DNA of 64,000 nucleotides. It comes from Maricaulis salignorans (GTDB lineage: Bacteria > Pseudomonadota > Alphaproteobacteria > Caulobacterales > Aquidulcibacteraceae). Each line of letters opens with the position of its first letter. Position 1 is the first letter of the stretch. The translations under genes were made by a program, and so were the position numbers. The stretch is taken from contig CAMDDL010000012.1 in the NCBI GenBank assembly GCA_945891505.1, positions 1 through 64,000 on the forward strand, given 5' to 3'. Positions 8,959 to 17,403 of this stretch are shown one piece after another. The notes beneath the pieces were generated by a model. The model searched no databases. It was given only the letters and a program-made list of their open reading frames with translations, and had not been told where the DNA came from.

Positions 8959-9962
8959 GTGGGCCAAATGGCGCTCCGCAGGTTCTAGGGGGCGTCTATC
9001 TCTCGGCATTTCTGGAGCCGCTATCGGGCTGGCTCAATCGGCCAGACGTGACTGATATTTTGGTCAATCGACCAGGCGAAGTTTGGGTCGAAAGTGTTAC
9101 CGGCGGCATTGTGCGTTACGATGCGCCAGATGTGACTCAAGTTAATTTGACGCGCCTAGCTGCCCAGATTGCGCGTATTTCGAAGCAGGGGATCAGCCGA
9201 GAGCATCCTTTGCTATCAGCCAGCTTGCCGACCGGAGAGCGCATTCAAATTGTCTTGCCACCCGCCACGAGGGGTGAAGTTGCCTTGGCCATTCGAAAGC
9301 ATGTGCTGACCGATTTGACACTTGATGACTATGTGTCGGCGGGAGCACTATCCCATATTGTTGGTGCAGGTGGCACAAAGGCCTCTTTTGATCCGGATAA
9401 GGAACTAAAGGCTAGCCTAGCCAAGGGGGACGTTACGGCATTTTTGAAGCTTGCCGTACAGCAAAAGCGAAACATCGTTGTCTCAGGCGGTACGGGTACG
9501 GGCAAAACAACCTTCCTCAACGCCCTGTTGAAAGAAGTAAGTCTTGATGAGCGCTTGATCTTGATTGAAGACGCAGCAGAAATCAGGCTGGTTCATAAGA
9601 ACGCTGTCGGCCTTGTGGCCGTAAAAGGCCAAACCGGTGAAGCCCGGGTCGATGTCGATGATTTATTGCAATCGGCACTGCGGATGCGGCCAGATCGGAT
9701 CATCGTGGGAGAGCTTCGCGGTAAGGAGGCGTTCACCTTCCTGCGCGCCATCAATACCGGTCACCCCGGATCCGTGACCACGTTACATGCCGACACACCC
9801 GATGGGGCATTAGAGCAGCTGGCGTTAATGGCTCTGCAAACCGGTACCGCCATGACCCACGCCGACATATTGGCTTATGTCCGCAGCGTGGTGGATGTGA
9901 TCGTTCAGTTAGAGCGTAACGAGGGTCGCCGACAGGTACGCGAAATCCGTTTGTTGAGATAA
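8955..9962 (+). CDS. virB11: VirB11 traffic ATPase
   Basis: This 335-residue protein is a member of the hexameric VirB11/PilT-like ATPases. Walker A is GGTGTGKT at about residues 178-185. The Asp box (LILIEDAAEIRL), Walker B (IIVGELRGKEAF) and His box (TGHPGSVTTLHAD) follow in the usual order. It docks on VirB4 and switches the machine between pilus assembly and transfer. It is the last gene of the overlapping run; 139 non-coding bases follow. No VirD4 coupling ATPase follows, so DNA or effector recruitment would need a coupling protein elsewhere. Confidence 0.95.
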   Translation: MSGPNGAPQVLGGVYLSAFLEPLSGWLNRPDVTDILVNRPGEVWVESVTGGIVRYDAPDVTQVNLTRLAAQIARISKQGISREHPLLSASLPTGERIQIVLPPATRGEVALAIRKHVLTDLTLDDYVSAGALSHIVGAGGTKASFDPDKELKASLAKGDVTAFLKLAVQQKRNIVVSGGTGTGKTTFLNALLKEVSLDERLILIEDAAEIRLVHKNAVGLVAVKGQTGEARVDVDDLLQSALRMRPDRIIVGELRGKEAFTFLRAINTGHPGSVTTLHADTPDGALEQLALMALQTGTAMTHADILAYVRSVVDVIVQLERNEGRRQVREIRLLR

Positions 9963-10149
9963 GTTAAAGCGACTCAACTCGAGTTTTCCGACGTATTGCC
10001 TGCTAACAATCCCCGAAAGTAAAAATTCGCCCGTTAAGTATACGGTTCTTTATCGTCTTAACACTTATATATCTAGATGGTAAAAACGGGCGGGGCTAGG
10101 CGTGTATCTGCTCGATTGGCGCAAATGGCTTCTTGAGGTGGGGTGCGTG

Positions 10150-11880
10150 ATGAGCAATCGTTGGTTTAAAGTAGCAAGCGCTGCGTTTTTTTTGGGAATG
10201 CTTTCAGCTTGCGGCGGTGGCGGCGGCGATTCGTCTGTCCCTGGCGGTGGCGGTGTTGTTACCCCAAGAGCGACCGCAGCGGAAACGTCGCGCTTTCTCA
10301 TTCAATCCACCTTTGGTCCGACCGAAGCTGAAATTGAGGCAACCCGGGATACGACCTTCGCGGCATGGATCACAGCGCAGCAAGCCCTCCCAGAAGGTAC
10401 TCTTGCGCTGGACTATTTGAACACACGTCGGGACCAATTGCGTAATCCGCCAGCCCCTGCCGCGCCTAACCCAACAGCAGATGTCAACGCCGGCCATTTC
10501 TACGCATATTTTTGGCGTGAAGCTGTCACCTCGCAAGACCAATTGCGTGAACGGACAAAATTTGCCCTGTCGCAAATCTTCGTGATCTCATTTGCCGAAC
10601 CTCAAATGAATGTTCGAGGCCTTGGCTCTTACTATGATATGCTCGGCCGCAACGCCTTTGGCAATTATCGAACCTTGCTGCAAGATGTGGCCTTGCACCC
10701 CATGATGGGTGTCTATCTGACCCATATCGCAAACCAAAAGGAAGACCTCACAACAGGTCGTTCGCCAGATGAAAACTTCGCACGCGAAGTTATGCAGTTG
10801 ATGTCCATTGGCGTGTTTGAACTCAATAATGACGGCACTCGAAAGTTGGATAGCTCTGGCAATCCAATTCCAACTTATACGGCAGAAGACATTTCAAACC
10901 TAGCAAAGGTCTTTACAGGCTTTAGTTGGTACGCTGCTACGCCCACCAACTCGACCTTTGGTGGCGGCGGCCGCAATGATGCGTCGTTTGTCACACCGAT
11001 GATCGCCTATCCGAACTTCCATTCCATCTCGGAAAAGCGCTTCCTCACCACGGTCATTCCTGCGACAACAACGCCTGATCCCGCTGGTGATCTGCGCATT
11101 GCCCTAGATGCCATCTTTAATCATCCAAACGTCGGCCCCTTCATTGGGAAGCAAATGATCCAGCGTCTGGTGACTTCTAACCCCAGCCCAGCCTATGTGA
11201 ACCGGGTGGCGAACGTCTTCAACAACAATGGCTCTGGCGTGCGAGGCGATATGGCTGCGGTTGTCCGCGCTATTCTATTGGACACAGAAGCCCGCAACAT
11301 GTCGGCTGGGGTAGACGCAAACTTCGGCAAATTGCGTGAACCGGTTATCCGCATGACCGGCCTCATGCGAGCCTTGAACGCAACCTCGACCAACGGCTTG
11401 TGGCCGGTGAACTCTACCAGTGCCCCCACTTCCTTGGGCCAATCACCCATGGCTTCGCCTTCAGTGTTTAACTTCTTCCGCCCAGGATACACGCCACCAA
11501 ACACCAAAACGGGTACACTCGGGCTCGTTGCGCCTGAAATGCAGATTGTCGATGAAGTGACTGTGGCTGGCTACATGAATACCATGCAGACCACCATTAA
11601 CACCGGTATCGGCTCGAGCAATGACGTGAAGCTCTCCTACACAAAGGAAATGGCGGTAGCCGCCGATGCAGCCGCCTTGGTTGACCGGGTCAATTATCTC
11701 TTGACCTATGGCAATATGACAACGGCTCGCCGTCAGCAGATCATTGATGCAGTCACGGCCGTCACCATTCCTTCGGGCGGCACCACCACGCAGGCGCAGA
11801 TTGATGCAGCTCTGCTGAACCGATCAAAGCTGGCGGTCTATCTGACCGTTGTTTCTCCAGATTACATTTTGCAGCGCTAA
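10150..11880 (+). CDS. DUF1800-family lipoprotein
   Basis: The protein has about 576 residues. The start ATG at 10150 is preferred over the upstream GTG at 10102, because from there a classic lipoprotein signal appears (lipobox LSAC, then a glycine run), with GAGG upstream. The body matches DUF1800: ENFAREVMQLMSIGVFELN, HPNVGPFIGKQMIQRLV and MASPSVFNFFRPGY are family landmarks. The function of DUF1800 is not known. These proteins are regularly encoded directly before a DUF1501 protein, as here (10 bases apart), suggesting they act together outside the cytoplasm. An ORF extension to 10102 is possible but gives no export signal at the very start. Confidence 0.87.
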   Translation: MSNRWFKVASAAFFLGMLSACGGGGGDSSVPGGGGVVTPRATAAETSRFLIQSTFGPTEAEIEATRDTTFAAWITAQQALPEGTLALDYLNTRRDQLRNPPAPAAPNPTADVNAGHFYAYFWREAVTSQDQLRERTKFALSQIFVISFAEPQMNVRGLGSYYDMLGRNAFGNYRTLLQDVALHPMMGVYLTHIANQKEDLTTGRSPDENFAREVMQLMSIGVFELNNDGTRKLDSSGNPIPTYTAEDISNLAKVFTGFSWYAATPTNSTFGGGGRNDASFVTPMIAYPNFHSISEKRFLTTVIPATTTPDPAGDLRIALDAIFNHPNVGPFIGKQMIQRLVTSNPSPAYVNRVANVFNNNGSGVRGDMAAVVRAILLDTEARNMSAGVDANFGKLREPVIRMTGLMRALNATSTNGLWPVNSTSAPTSLGQSPMASPSVFNFFRPGYTPPNTKTGTLGLVAPEMQIVDEVTVAGYMNTMQTTINTGIGSSNDVKLSYTKEMAVAADAAALVDRVNYLLTYGNMTTARRQQIIDAVTAVTIPSGGTTTQAQIDAALLNRSKLAVYLTVVSPDYILQR

Positions 11881-11890
11881 GGGGGCGGCC

Positions 11891-13447
11891 ATGAAAGATC
11901 TACGTCATACACGTCGCCAATTTATGGCAACAACCGGTGCCGTGGGGATTGCTGCACCGATAGCAACCGCCTTCGGAATGCAATTGGCCGCTTTTAACTC
12001 GGCAGCCAGCCAAAGCGCTGGGGGATACAAAGCACTTGTTTGTATCTTCCAATTGGGTGGTAACGACTCCAACAACACCGTCCTAGCTTCCGATACGGAC
12101 TCTTGGAATCGCTATTGGGCGGCGCGCAATACCGGGTCAGACCCGATAGCCCTTATGCCAGTCGGCACCGCAGCGGCGCCAGTTGGCTCAGTTTCTCCGG
12201 TCACTGGGCGGACGGTTGCGGCTGGTACACCTGAAGCTTGGGGCGGAATCTTGCCCTTCACGCCAAAAACGGCGCAGGCCATTCCTGCAGGAACAAACGC
12301 CACGACGCGCACCTTCGGGTTCCATCCTATGTTGGCACCCCTTCTGCCAATTTACGGCGCAGGGCGTTTGGCCGTGATTGCCAATGTCGGCTCCTTGGTT
12401 GAACCTGTGACGAAGACGGAATTTCAGGCGCGCACCAAAAAACTGCCGGCTAACTTGTTCTCCCACAATGACCAGCAAGCGGTTTGGCAAGCAGGCCTCA
12501 CAGAAGGCGTGCGCACCGGTTGGGGTGGCCAGTTCGGCGACCTAATGGCCTCGGGCAATGGAGCCAACAGTCTGTATACCGCCATGTCGACTGCCGGCAA
12601 CACTGTGTTTTTGTCCGGCCGCACCGTCGTCCAATATCAAGTCGCAACAGGTGCCACACCTGCTGTGGCCGTCAACGCGGTTGGCGGGACCACCTTGTTT
12701 GGTTCAAACCAAGGCCCTGCCAAAATGCGGGAAATCATCCGCGATACTGGCTTTGTGGCCAATATGGGTTCGGACCATGCGACGATTGTTGGTCGCTCGC
12801 TCGATGCCTCGGTCACACTGAACACCGCAGCAACAGGTGCTTTGGTGACGGCAATTCCCGCACCTCCTGTTTACCGCAACCCGATCACCAATAATGTGGA
12901 AACCAATTCCCTGTCGGTCCAATTGCAGACAGTTGCGCGCATGATCGCGGCCGCTCCAGCCCTTGGCTTGCGCCGTCAGGTCTTTTTCGTGGCAGTAGGC
13001 GGGCATGATAGCCACGACTTCCAGAACACAGCCCAACCCAACAATCTCAGTAAATTGGCCACTGCGATGGCCACATTTGATGCCACTTTGGCCAATATCG
13101 GTGGCGTGGATATGCGCAGCTCTGTGACAACCTTCACTGCATCTGACTTCTCACGGACCTTTAACACCAATGGCGACGGTACCGACCACGCTTGGGGTGG
13201 GCACCATTTGATAATGGGCGGCGCTGTAAATGGCGGCGATATGTACGGCCAGTTCCCGACTGTTGGCAGTGACTTGGGTACATTCCGTAACCCTAATCAG
13301 TCCGGCAACACCCATATTCCAACCACCTCGGTGGACCAGTATGCGGCGACGTTGGGAACTTGGTTTGGGGTTTCAAACACGGACTTGGCTGTGATCTTCC
13401 CGAACCTCAAAAACTTCGCAAGACCAAATCTGGGCTTTATGGCCTAA
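11891..13447 (+). CDS. DUF1501-family Tat-exported protein
   Basis: The protein has about 518 residues. The ATG at 11891 lies 10 bases after the DUF1800 stop with a GGGGG ribosome site. The N-terminus has a twin-arginine signal (TRRQFMATTG followed by a hydrophobic Ala-rich stretch). DUF1501 is related to the alkaline phosphatase/sulfatase fold. Landmarks here are CIFQLGGNDSNNTV near the mature N-terminus, VAVGGHDSHDFQ, and FTASDFSRTFNTNGDGTDHAWG, all plausible metal-ligand regions. The substrate is unknown. Tat export suggests folding or cofactor loading in the cytoplasm. A hairpin terminator follows. Confidence 0.88.
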   Translation: MKDLRHTRRQFMATTGAVGIAAPIATAFGMQLAAFNSAASQSAGGYKALVCIFQLGGNDSNNTVLASDTDSWNRYWAARNTGSDPIALMPVGTAAAPVGSVSPVTGRTVAAGTPEAWGGILPFTPKTAQAIPAGTNATTRTFGFHPMLAPLLPIYGAGRLAVIANVGSLVEPVTKTEFQARTKKLPANLFSHNDQQAVWQAGLTEGVRTGWGGQFGDLMASGNGANSLYTAMSTAGNTVFLSGRTVVQYQVATGATPAVAVNAVGGTTLFGSNQGPAKMREIIRDTGFVANMGSDHATIVGRSLDASVTLNTAATGALVTAIPAPPVYRNPITNNVETNSLSVQLQTVARMIAAAPALGLRRQVFFVAVGGHDSHDFQNTAQPNNLSKLATAMATFDATLANIGGVDMRSSVTTFTASDFSRTFNTNGDGTDHAWGGHHLIMGGAVNGGDMYGQFPTVGSDLGTFRNPNQSGNTHIPTTSVDQYAATLGTWFGVSNTDLAVIFPNLKNFARPNLGFMA

Positions 13448-13475
13448 CTAAAAGCCAGTACATAGACAGGAAGAT

Positions 13476-13507
13476 GGCCGCTTACCTCTCAGAGGGGGGG
13501 CCTTTTT
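13476..13507 (+). terminator. Intrinsic terminator after the DUF1800/DUF1501 pair
   Basis: GGCC (13476) pairs with GGCC (13499), and inside it CCTC pairs with GAGG around a TCA loop. A T tract (TTTTTCTTT) follows directly on the plus strand. The opposing TPR gene ends just beyond at 13510. Confidence 0.6.
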
Positions 13508-13509
13508 CT

Positions 13510-14433
13510 TTAGTTGGTCTTTTCTTGGCGTAATTGCGACCAGCGGTTTTCACCACCATTGAGCATCGCTTTGAGGTATGCGATATTCTCGGATGCCACT
13601 GCGGGTGGCAAGTCCCGGGTTGCCAAGCGCTCACTTTCCTCAAAGCGGCCCTGCAGGCCGACAACGAGCGCCAGATTCTGACGGGCTTGGGGCGGGGCAA
13701 GCGGACTTTGGTTGGCGCGCCGCAACATGTCCTCAGCCTTTTTCAAATCCCCTGTCATCGCGATGGATAGCCCGTAATTGCTGAGGATGGCTGCGTCCTC
13801 CGGGGCAAGCTTTAGCGCGGCCTCATAAGCAGGTGCCGCAAGATCGGCGCGCTCCAAGCGGTCATAGATGACACCGAGGGCCGATTGAAGATTGGGGTCT
13901 TTTGGATTTAAGGAGACGGCCTTCTGCAGGGCTTGCAGAGCGGGTTGATTTTCGCTGCTGGCAACAAGACCCAAGGCTAATGCGCTCCACAATTGTGGAC
14001 TTTCCCCTTTGACCTGCAAGCCCATGGCTGCAAGTTGAATCGCGCGCTCTGATGAACCAATCCTGCGCAAAGCGATGGAGCCTTCCAGCGCGGCTTCATC
14101 ATCGGCTGGATTTTTCTCAAGCTCGCCGAGCCAAAAAGAGGCTTGATTGATCATATCTAGGCTCCGTGCTGCTTGGCGCTCTTTCGCTGTTGCAGGTTTT
14201 GCCGGAGCACTTTGCTCTGCCACTGATGCCTGAGACGAAGGCGCTTCAACCAACGAGGTTTTAGGGGTTTGCCCCCTCGGCGCCCCTTTGGCTGCAAGTG
14301 TTTTAGCTGCTGCTTCTGGCTTTTTCCCGAAAAAGGGAAATGCTTGGGCCGAAGCAGCGGACAGGCAGATCAGGCCTAAGCTTGCGCTTAAGGCGGCTAG
14401 TGGCAAGCGACGGGCGCAGAAGCGGAACGACAT
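13510..14433 (-). CDS. Exported tetratricopeptide-repeat protein
   Basis: The protein has about 307 residues from the ATG at 14433, which has GAGG 9 bases upstream and opens a standard signal peptide ending SAASAQA. A further 18 codons upstream are open but would bury the signal. The first 90 residues after the signal are low-complexity (Ala/Pro/Lys). Then come at least four TPR-like units (about residues 120-290), for example around NPKDPNLQSALGVIYDRLE and APEDAAILSNYGLSI. This resembles pilus-assembly TadD-like TPR proteins, but no tad genes are nearby. It likely acts as a periplasmic scaffold. The partner is unknown. Confidence 0.75.
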   Translation of the reverse strand: MSFRFCARRLPLAALSASLGLICLSAASAQAFPFFGKKPEAAAKTLAAKGAPRGQTPKTSLVEAPSSQASVAEQSAPAKPATAKERQAARSLDMINQASFWLGELEKNPADDEAALEGSIALRRIGSSERAIQLAAMGLQVKGESPQLWSALALGLVASSENQPALQALQKAVSLNPKDPNLQSALGVIYDRLERADLAAPAYEAALKLAPEDAAILSNYGLSIAMTGDLKKAEDMLRRANQSPLAPPQARQNLALVVGLQGRFEESERLATRDLPPAVASENIAYLKAMLNGGENRWSQLRQEKTN

Positions 14434-14559
14434 GGTGAGAACCTCACGAATCACAGATGCCAAGCTTTCGTCAATCTTTGTTAACAAACCCTCAAGTCAG
14501 CGCTTTGTGCTCCGTCTTAATCGCTTTTCACAAGGTCCAGATCAGCCTAAAGAATTGCT

Positions 14560-15939
14560 ATGCACGCCAATATCGCCCCCCAAGACGCCACCTTCATTCC
14601 GATTTACGCCATTTCTGCCGCCGAATGGCCCGCATATCTCGACGGGAAGTCCAGTGGGCAGGCAGCTCTCGCTGGTCACCACGATTTTCGCGCCCAAGCC
14701 GGTCGCGTGCTGTTGGTTCCAGCCCCTGATGGTACATTAGAGCGGGTCCTATTTGGCTTGGGCGCGGCGGCAGATACGGCGGTCTATGGCGCTTTGGCTA
14801 GTAAATTGCCGGCAGGTGATTATCGGATTGCCTCACCGCTTGGTAAAGAACAGGGCCACGCTATCTTGGTGGCCTATCTTCTGGGGGCTTATGTTTTTGA
14901 TCGGTATAAGCGCAAGGATCAACGACTCGCCCGTTTGATAGCCCCTGTTGGCGCGGACGTAGAGGCTGCGAGCCGCACCGTCAGCGCCGTGAAGCTTGGT
15001 CGTGATCTCGTCAATACGCCGCCAAATGATATGGGTCCGGACGCTTTAGAGGCCGCGGCAATTGCTTTGGGCGAAAGCCATGGTGCGGAGATCGAAGTGA
15101 TCCGCGGCGAAGATTTATTGGCGCAAAATTACCCGTTGATCCATGCCGTCGGGCGGGGCGCTTCTCAAGAACCCCGCTTGGTGATCTTGCGCATTGGCCA
15201 TCCTGATGCTTATCCACTGGCCTTAGTGGGCAAGGGGGTCACGTTTGATACCGGCGGGCTCAATCTCAAGCCGGGCGCGGGTATGGCCCTGATGAAGAAA
15301 GATATGGGCGGGGCTGCCTGTGCTTTAGCCTTGTTCTCGACGCTCGCTGAGGCCCGCTTGGATATGCGGCTGTCGGTCTATCTGCCGATTGTTGAGAATG
15401 CGATGGATGGCAACTCCTTCCGACCCAGCGATGTGATCTATGCCCGTAACGGGTTGAGCGTTGAGATCGACAACACCGATGCAGAGGGCCGCCTAATTCT
15501 GGCTGATGCGGTTACGCGCGCCAGCGAAGACGGCAATGCCATGATCCTCGATATGGCGACGCTAACCGGTGCTGCCCGTGTCGCGTTGGGGCCAGAATTA
15601 CCTCCCTTCTTCACCGAGGACGAGGAGTTGGCCGCAGCATTGACCGACGCGGCGGCTCAGACGGGTGACCATTTGTGGCGCATGCCCTTGTGGCGTCCAT
15701 ATGAAGACGACCTCGACAGCCCGATTGCAGACATGAAAAACTCAGGCGGCCCCTTTGCTGGCGCGATCAATGGGGCGCTGTTCATCTCAAAGTTCGTCGA
15801 TGTCAAAGATCACAAGCCCATCTGGGCGCACTTCGATGTCTATTGCTGGAATCCAAAGGAGAAGCCCGGTCGACCCCAAGGTGGCGAAGTTCATGCAGTG
15901 CGCACGATCGAGGCCATGCTACGGAAAAGATTCGGCTAA
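14560..15939 (+). CDS. M17 leucyl aminopeptidase family protein
   Basis: The protein has 459 residues. It is a cytosolic, two-metal aminopeptidase that removes N-terminal residues from peptides. The C-terminal M17 domain is complete: VGKGVTFDTGGLNLKPG and LMKKDMGG give the Lys and Asp ligands, and NTDAEGRLILADAV is the family signature with Asp and Glu ligands. The N-terminal domain (about 1-150) is more divergent, as in the alphaproteobacterial PepB/LAP branch. It starts 126 bases from the divergent TPR gene. An NlpC/P60 hydrolase gene lies downstream, and in many alphaproteobacteria the two are adjacent, which suggests joint recycling of wall peptides. Confidence 0.93.
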   Translation: MHANIAPQDATFIPIYAISAAEWPAYLDGKSSGQAALAGHHDFRAQAGRVLLVPAPDGTLERVLFGLGAAADTAVYGALASKLPAGDYRIASPLGKEQGHAILVAYLLGAYVFDRYKRKDQRLARLIAPVGADVEAASRTVSAVKLGRDLVNTPPNDMGPDALEAAAIALGESHGAEIEVIRGEDLLAQNYPLIHAVGRGASQEPRLVILRIGHPDAYPLALVGKGVTFDTGGLNLKPGAGMALMKKDMGGAACALALFSTLAEARLDMRLSVYLPIVENAMDGNSFRPSDVIYARNGLSVEIDNTDAEGRLILADAVTRASEDGNAMILDMATLTGAARVALGPELPPFFTEDEELAAALTDAAAQTGDHLWRMPLWRPYEDDLDSPIADMKNSGGPFAGAINGALFISKFVDVKDHKPIWAHFDVYCWNPKEKPGRPQGGEVHAVRTIEAMLRKRFG

Positions 15940-16073
15940 ATTTTAAACAGACTAGCGAACGCAATTCAGGCAGGCAATTGAGTCCACAGGGACTCTTTCC
16001 CAATAACGCAAATCGATTCACCTAATGACGCAGATGGCACGGTCATGAGCGGCCACAGCCTTAGGGGTCATAG

Positions 16074-16487
16074 TTGAATCAGATTGCTGAACTTAACAAG
16101 CAAGCCCTTGGCTTGTGGTTGGACGTCACGTCCCGCTCTGTGCAATCCGATGGACCGGACCTGACCGCCCGTCAGACCGCCCTGATGCTGACGGTCTATT
16201 TGGAGGCGGGGCCACATACTGTTCGGGCTCTGGCGCAGCGGCTTGGCGTTGGCAAGCCAGCTATTGTTCGGGCCATTGACACGTTGCAGGACGTTGGCTT
16301 GGTTGAACGTCGGCCAGACCCGGCCGATCGGCGCAATATTTTTGTGGTCGGAACGGAAGCGGGCGCAGAACGGCTGTCCACCTATGCAGCGTCGATCGCG
16401 CGCCATATTGCCGAGATCACGCAAGTCACTCGAGCATCATCTTTGGACGCAAGCGAATCGGCAGCCCAACACCACAAGCTGGCATGA
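16074..16487 (+). CDS. MarR-type winged-helix regulator (TTG start)
   Basis: The protein has 137 residues. The start is TTG at 16074, with GGGG at 16064-16067 six bases upstream; no ATG gives a full helix 1. The winged helix-turn-helix is at about residues 30-100, with the pattern TVRALAQRLGVGKPAIVRAID and the wing LVERRPDPADRRNIFVV typical of MarR proteins. It lies between the aminopeptidase and the NlpC/P60 gene and ends 12 bases before the latter, so it probably controls or is co-transcribed with the hydrolase. The ligand is unknown. Confidence 0.8.
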   Translation: MNQIAELNKQALGLWLDVTSRSVQSDGPDLTARQTALMLTVYLEAGPHTVRALAQRLGVGKPAIVRAIDTLQDVGLVERRPDPADRRNIFVVGTEAGAERLSTYAASIARHIAEITQVTRASSLDASESAAQHHKLA

Positions 16488-16499
16488 TGGACGAAAGAT

Positions 16500-17348
16500 A
16501 TGTTGGATTCAAATCTTCACCCGTACCGAAGTGATCTGGCGGCGACAAAGCTCAAAGGACTTGTGGAATCCGCCCGCTTTGTCGATCCAATCCCCCATCA
16601 GGTTAGCGCAGGCGTTGCCCCATTGCGCAAAGTGCCGGAGCCGGATGGCGAACAATTGAGCCAGGCGCTTCATGGCGATGTGATTGATATTTACGAGGAA
16701 CGCGGTGGTTTTGGCTGGGGCCAAATGCAAAGCGACGGCTATGTCGGCTGGTTTGATATGGCTGCCTTGTCGGCTCCAGTTTTAGCGATAACCCACAAAG
16801 TGAAAGTATTGCGGACCTATGCTTTCTCTGGACCAAGCGCCCGGGCAGCACCGCATTTTCTCTTGAGTCTCGGCGCGCAAGTGGCCCTTGCAGGCGCGCG
16901 TGAAAACGGTTTCGTCGCGGTGGAGCGAGCGGGGTGGATTTATGAACCGCACCTCGCGCCGCTTTCAGAGACTGCGGCAGATCCAGTCGCGATTGCCGAG
17001 CAATTTCTCCATGCGCCCTATCAATGGGGTGGCGTTGAGAGTTTAGGGCTTGATTGCTCGGGCTTAATCCAGACGGCATTTAAAGCCGCAGGCATCCTTT
17101 TGCTGCGCGACTCTTATATGCAGCGCGAGATTGGGAAAGCTGTAGACTGTGATCAAAGCCTCCGGGGTCTTAAGCGAGGCGATCTTGTCTGCTGGAAGGG
17201 CCATGTCGCCTTGATGACGGACGCTACCCATATCCTACATGCCAACGGCTACCATATGGCCGTCGCGCACGAGCCCTTGGCAGCGGCAGTCGACCGGATC
17301 GGCGCCAGCTATGGCGCTATTTTGACGATACGTCGGTTAGAAAACTAG
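16500..17348 (+). CDS. NlpC/P60 (C40) peptidase with SH3-like domains
   Basis: This 282-residue protein is a predicted gamma-D-glutamyl-L-diamino acid endopeptidase. An N-terminal bacterial SH3-like region (about 25-95, with VPEPDGEQLSQALHGD) and a second one (about 100-155) precede the NlpC/P60 domain at about 165-280. The catalytic cysteine sits in LDCSGLIQTAF, a histidine in KGHVALMTD, and a third polar residue in LHANGYH. There is no signal peptide, so like the dipeptidyl-peptidase VI family it probably cleaves recycled muropeptide fragments in the cytoplasm. That fits with the aminopeptidase two genes upstream. The ATG follows a GAAAG-type site. Confidence 0.87.
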   Translation: MLDSNLHPYRSDLAATKLKGLVESARFVDPIPHQVSAGVAPLRKVPEPDGEQLSQALHGDVIDIYEERGGFGWGQMQSDGYVGWFDMAALSAPVLAITHKVKVLRTYAFSGPSARAAPHFLLSLGAQVALAGARENGFVAVERAGWIYEPHLAPLSETAADPVAIAEQFLHAPYQWGGVESLGLDCSGLIQTAFKAAGILLLRDSYMQREIGKAVDCDQSLRGLKRGDLVCWKGHVALMTDATHILHANGYHMAVAHEPLAAAVDRIGASYGAILTIRRLEN

Positions 17349-17357
17349 ACACAAAAA

Positions 17358-17385
17358 AGGGCCAGCGCGACGCTGGCCCTCTTAT
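17358..17385. terminator. Bidirectional intrinsic terminator
   Basis: There is a perfect 10-bp stem (AGGGCCAGCG, loop CGA, CGCTGGCCCT). On the minus strand it is followed by TTTTTT, and on the plus strand by CTTATT. It lies between the NlpC/P60 gene and the convergent ammonium transporter and is stronger for the latter. Confidence 0.88.
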
Positions 17386-17403
17386 TCAAAGTCGATCTAG
17401 GCT

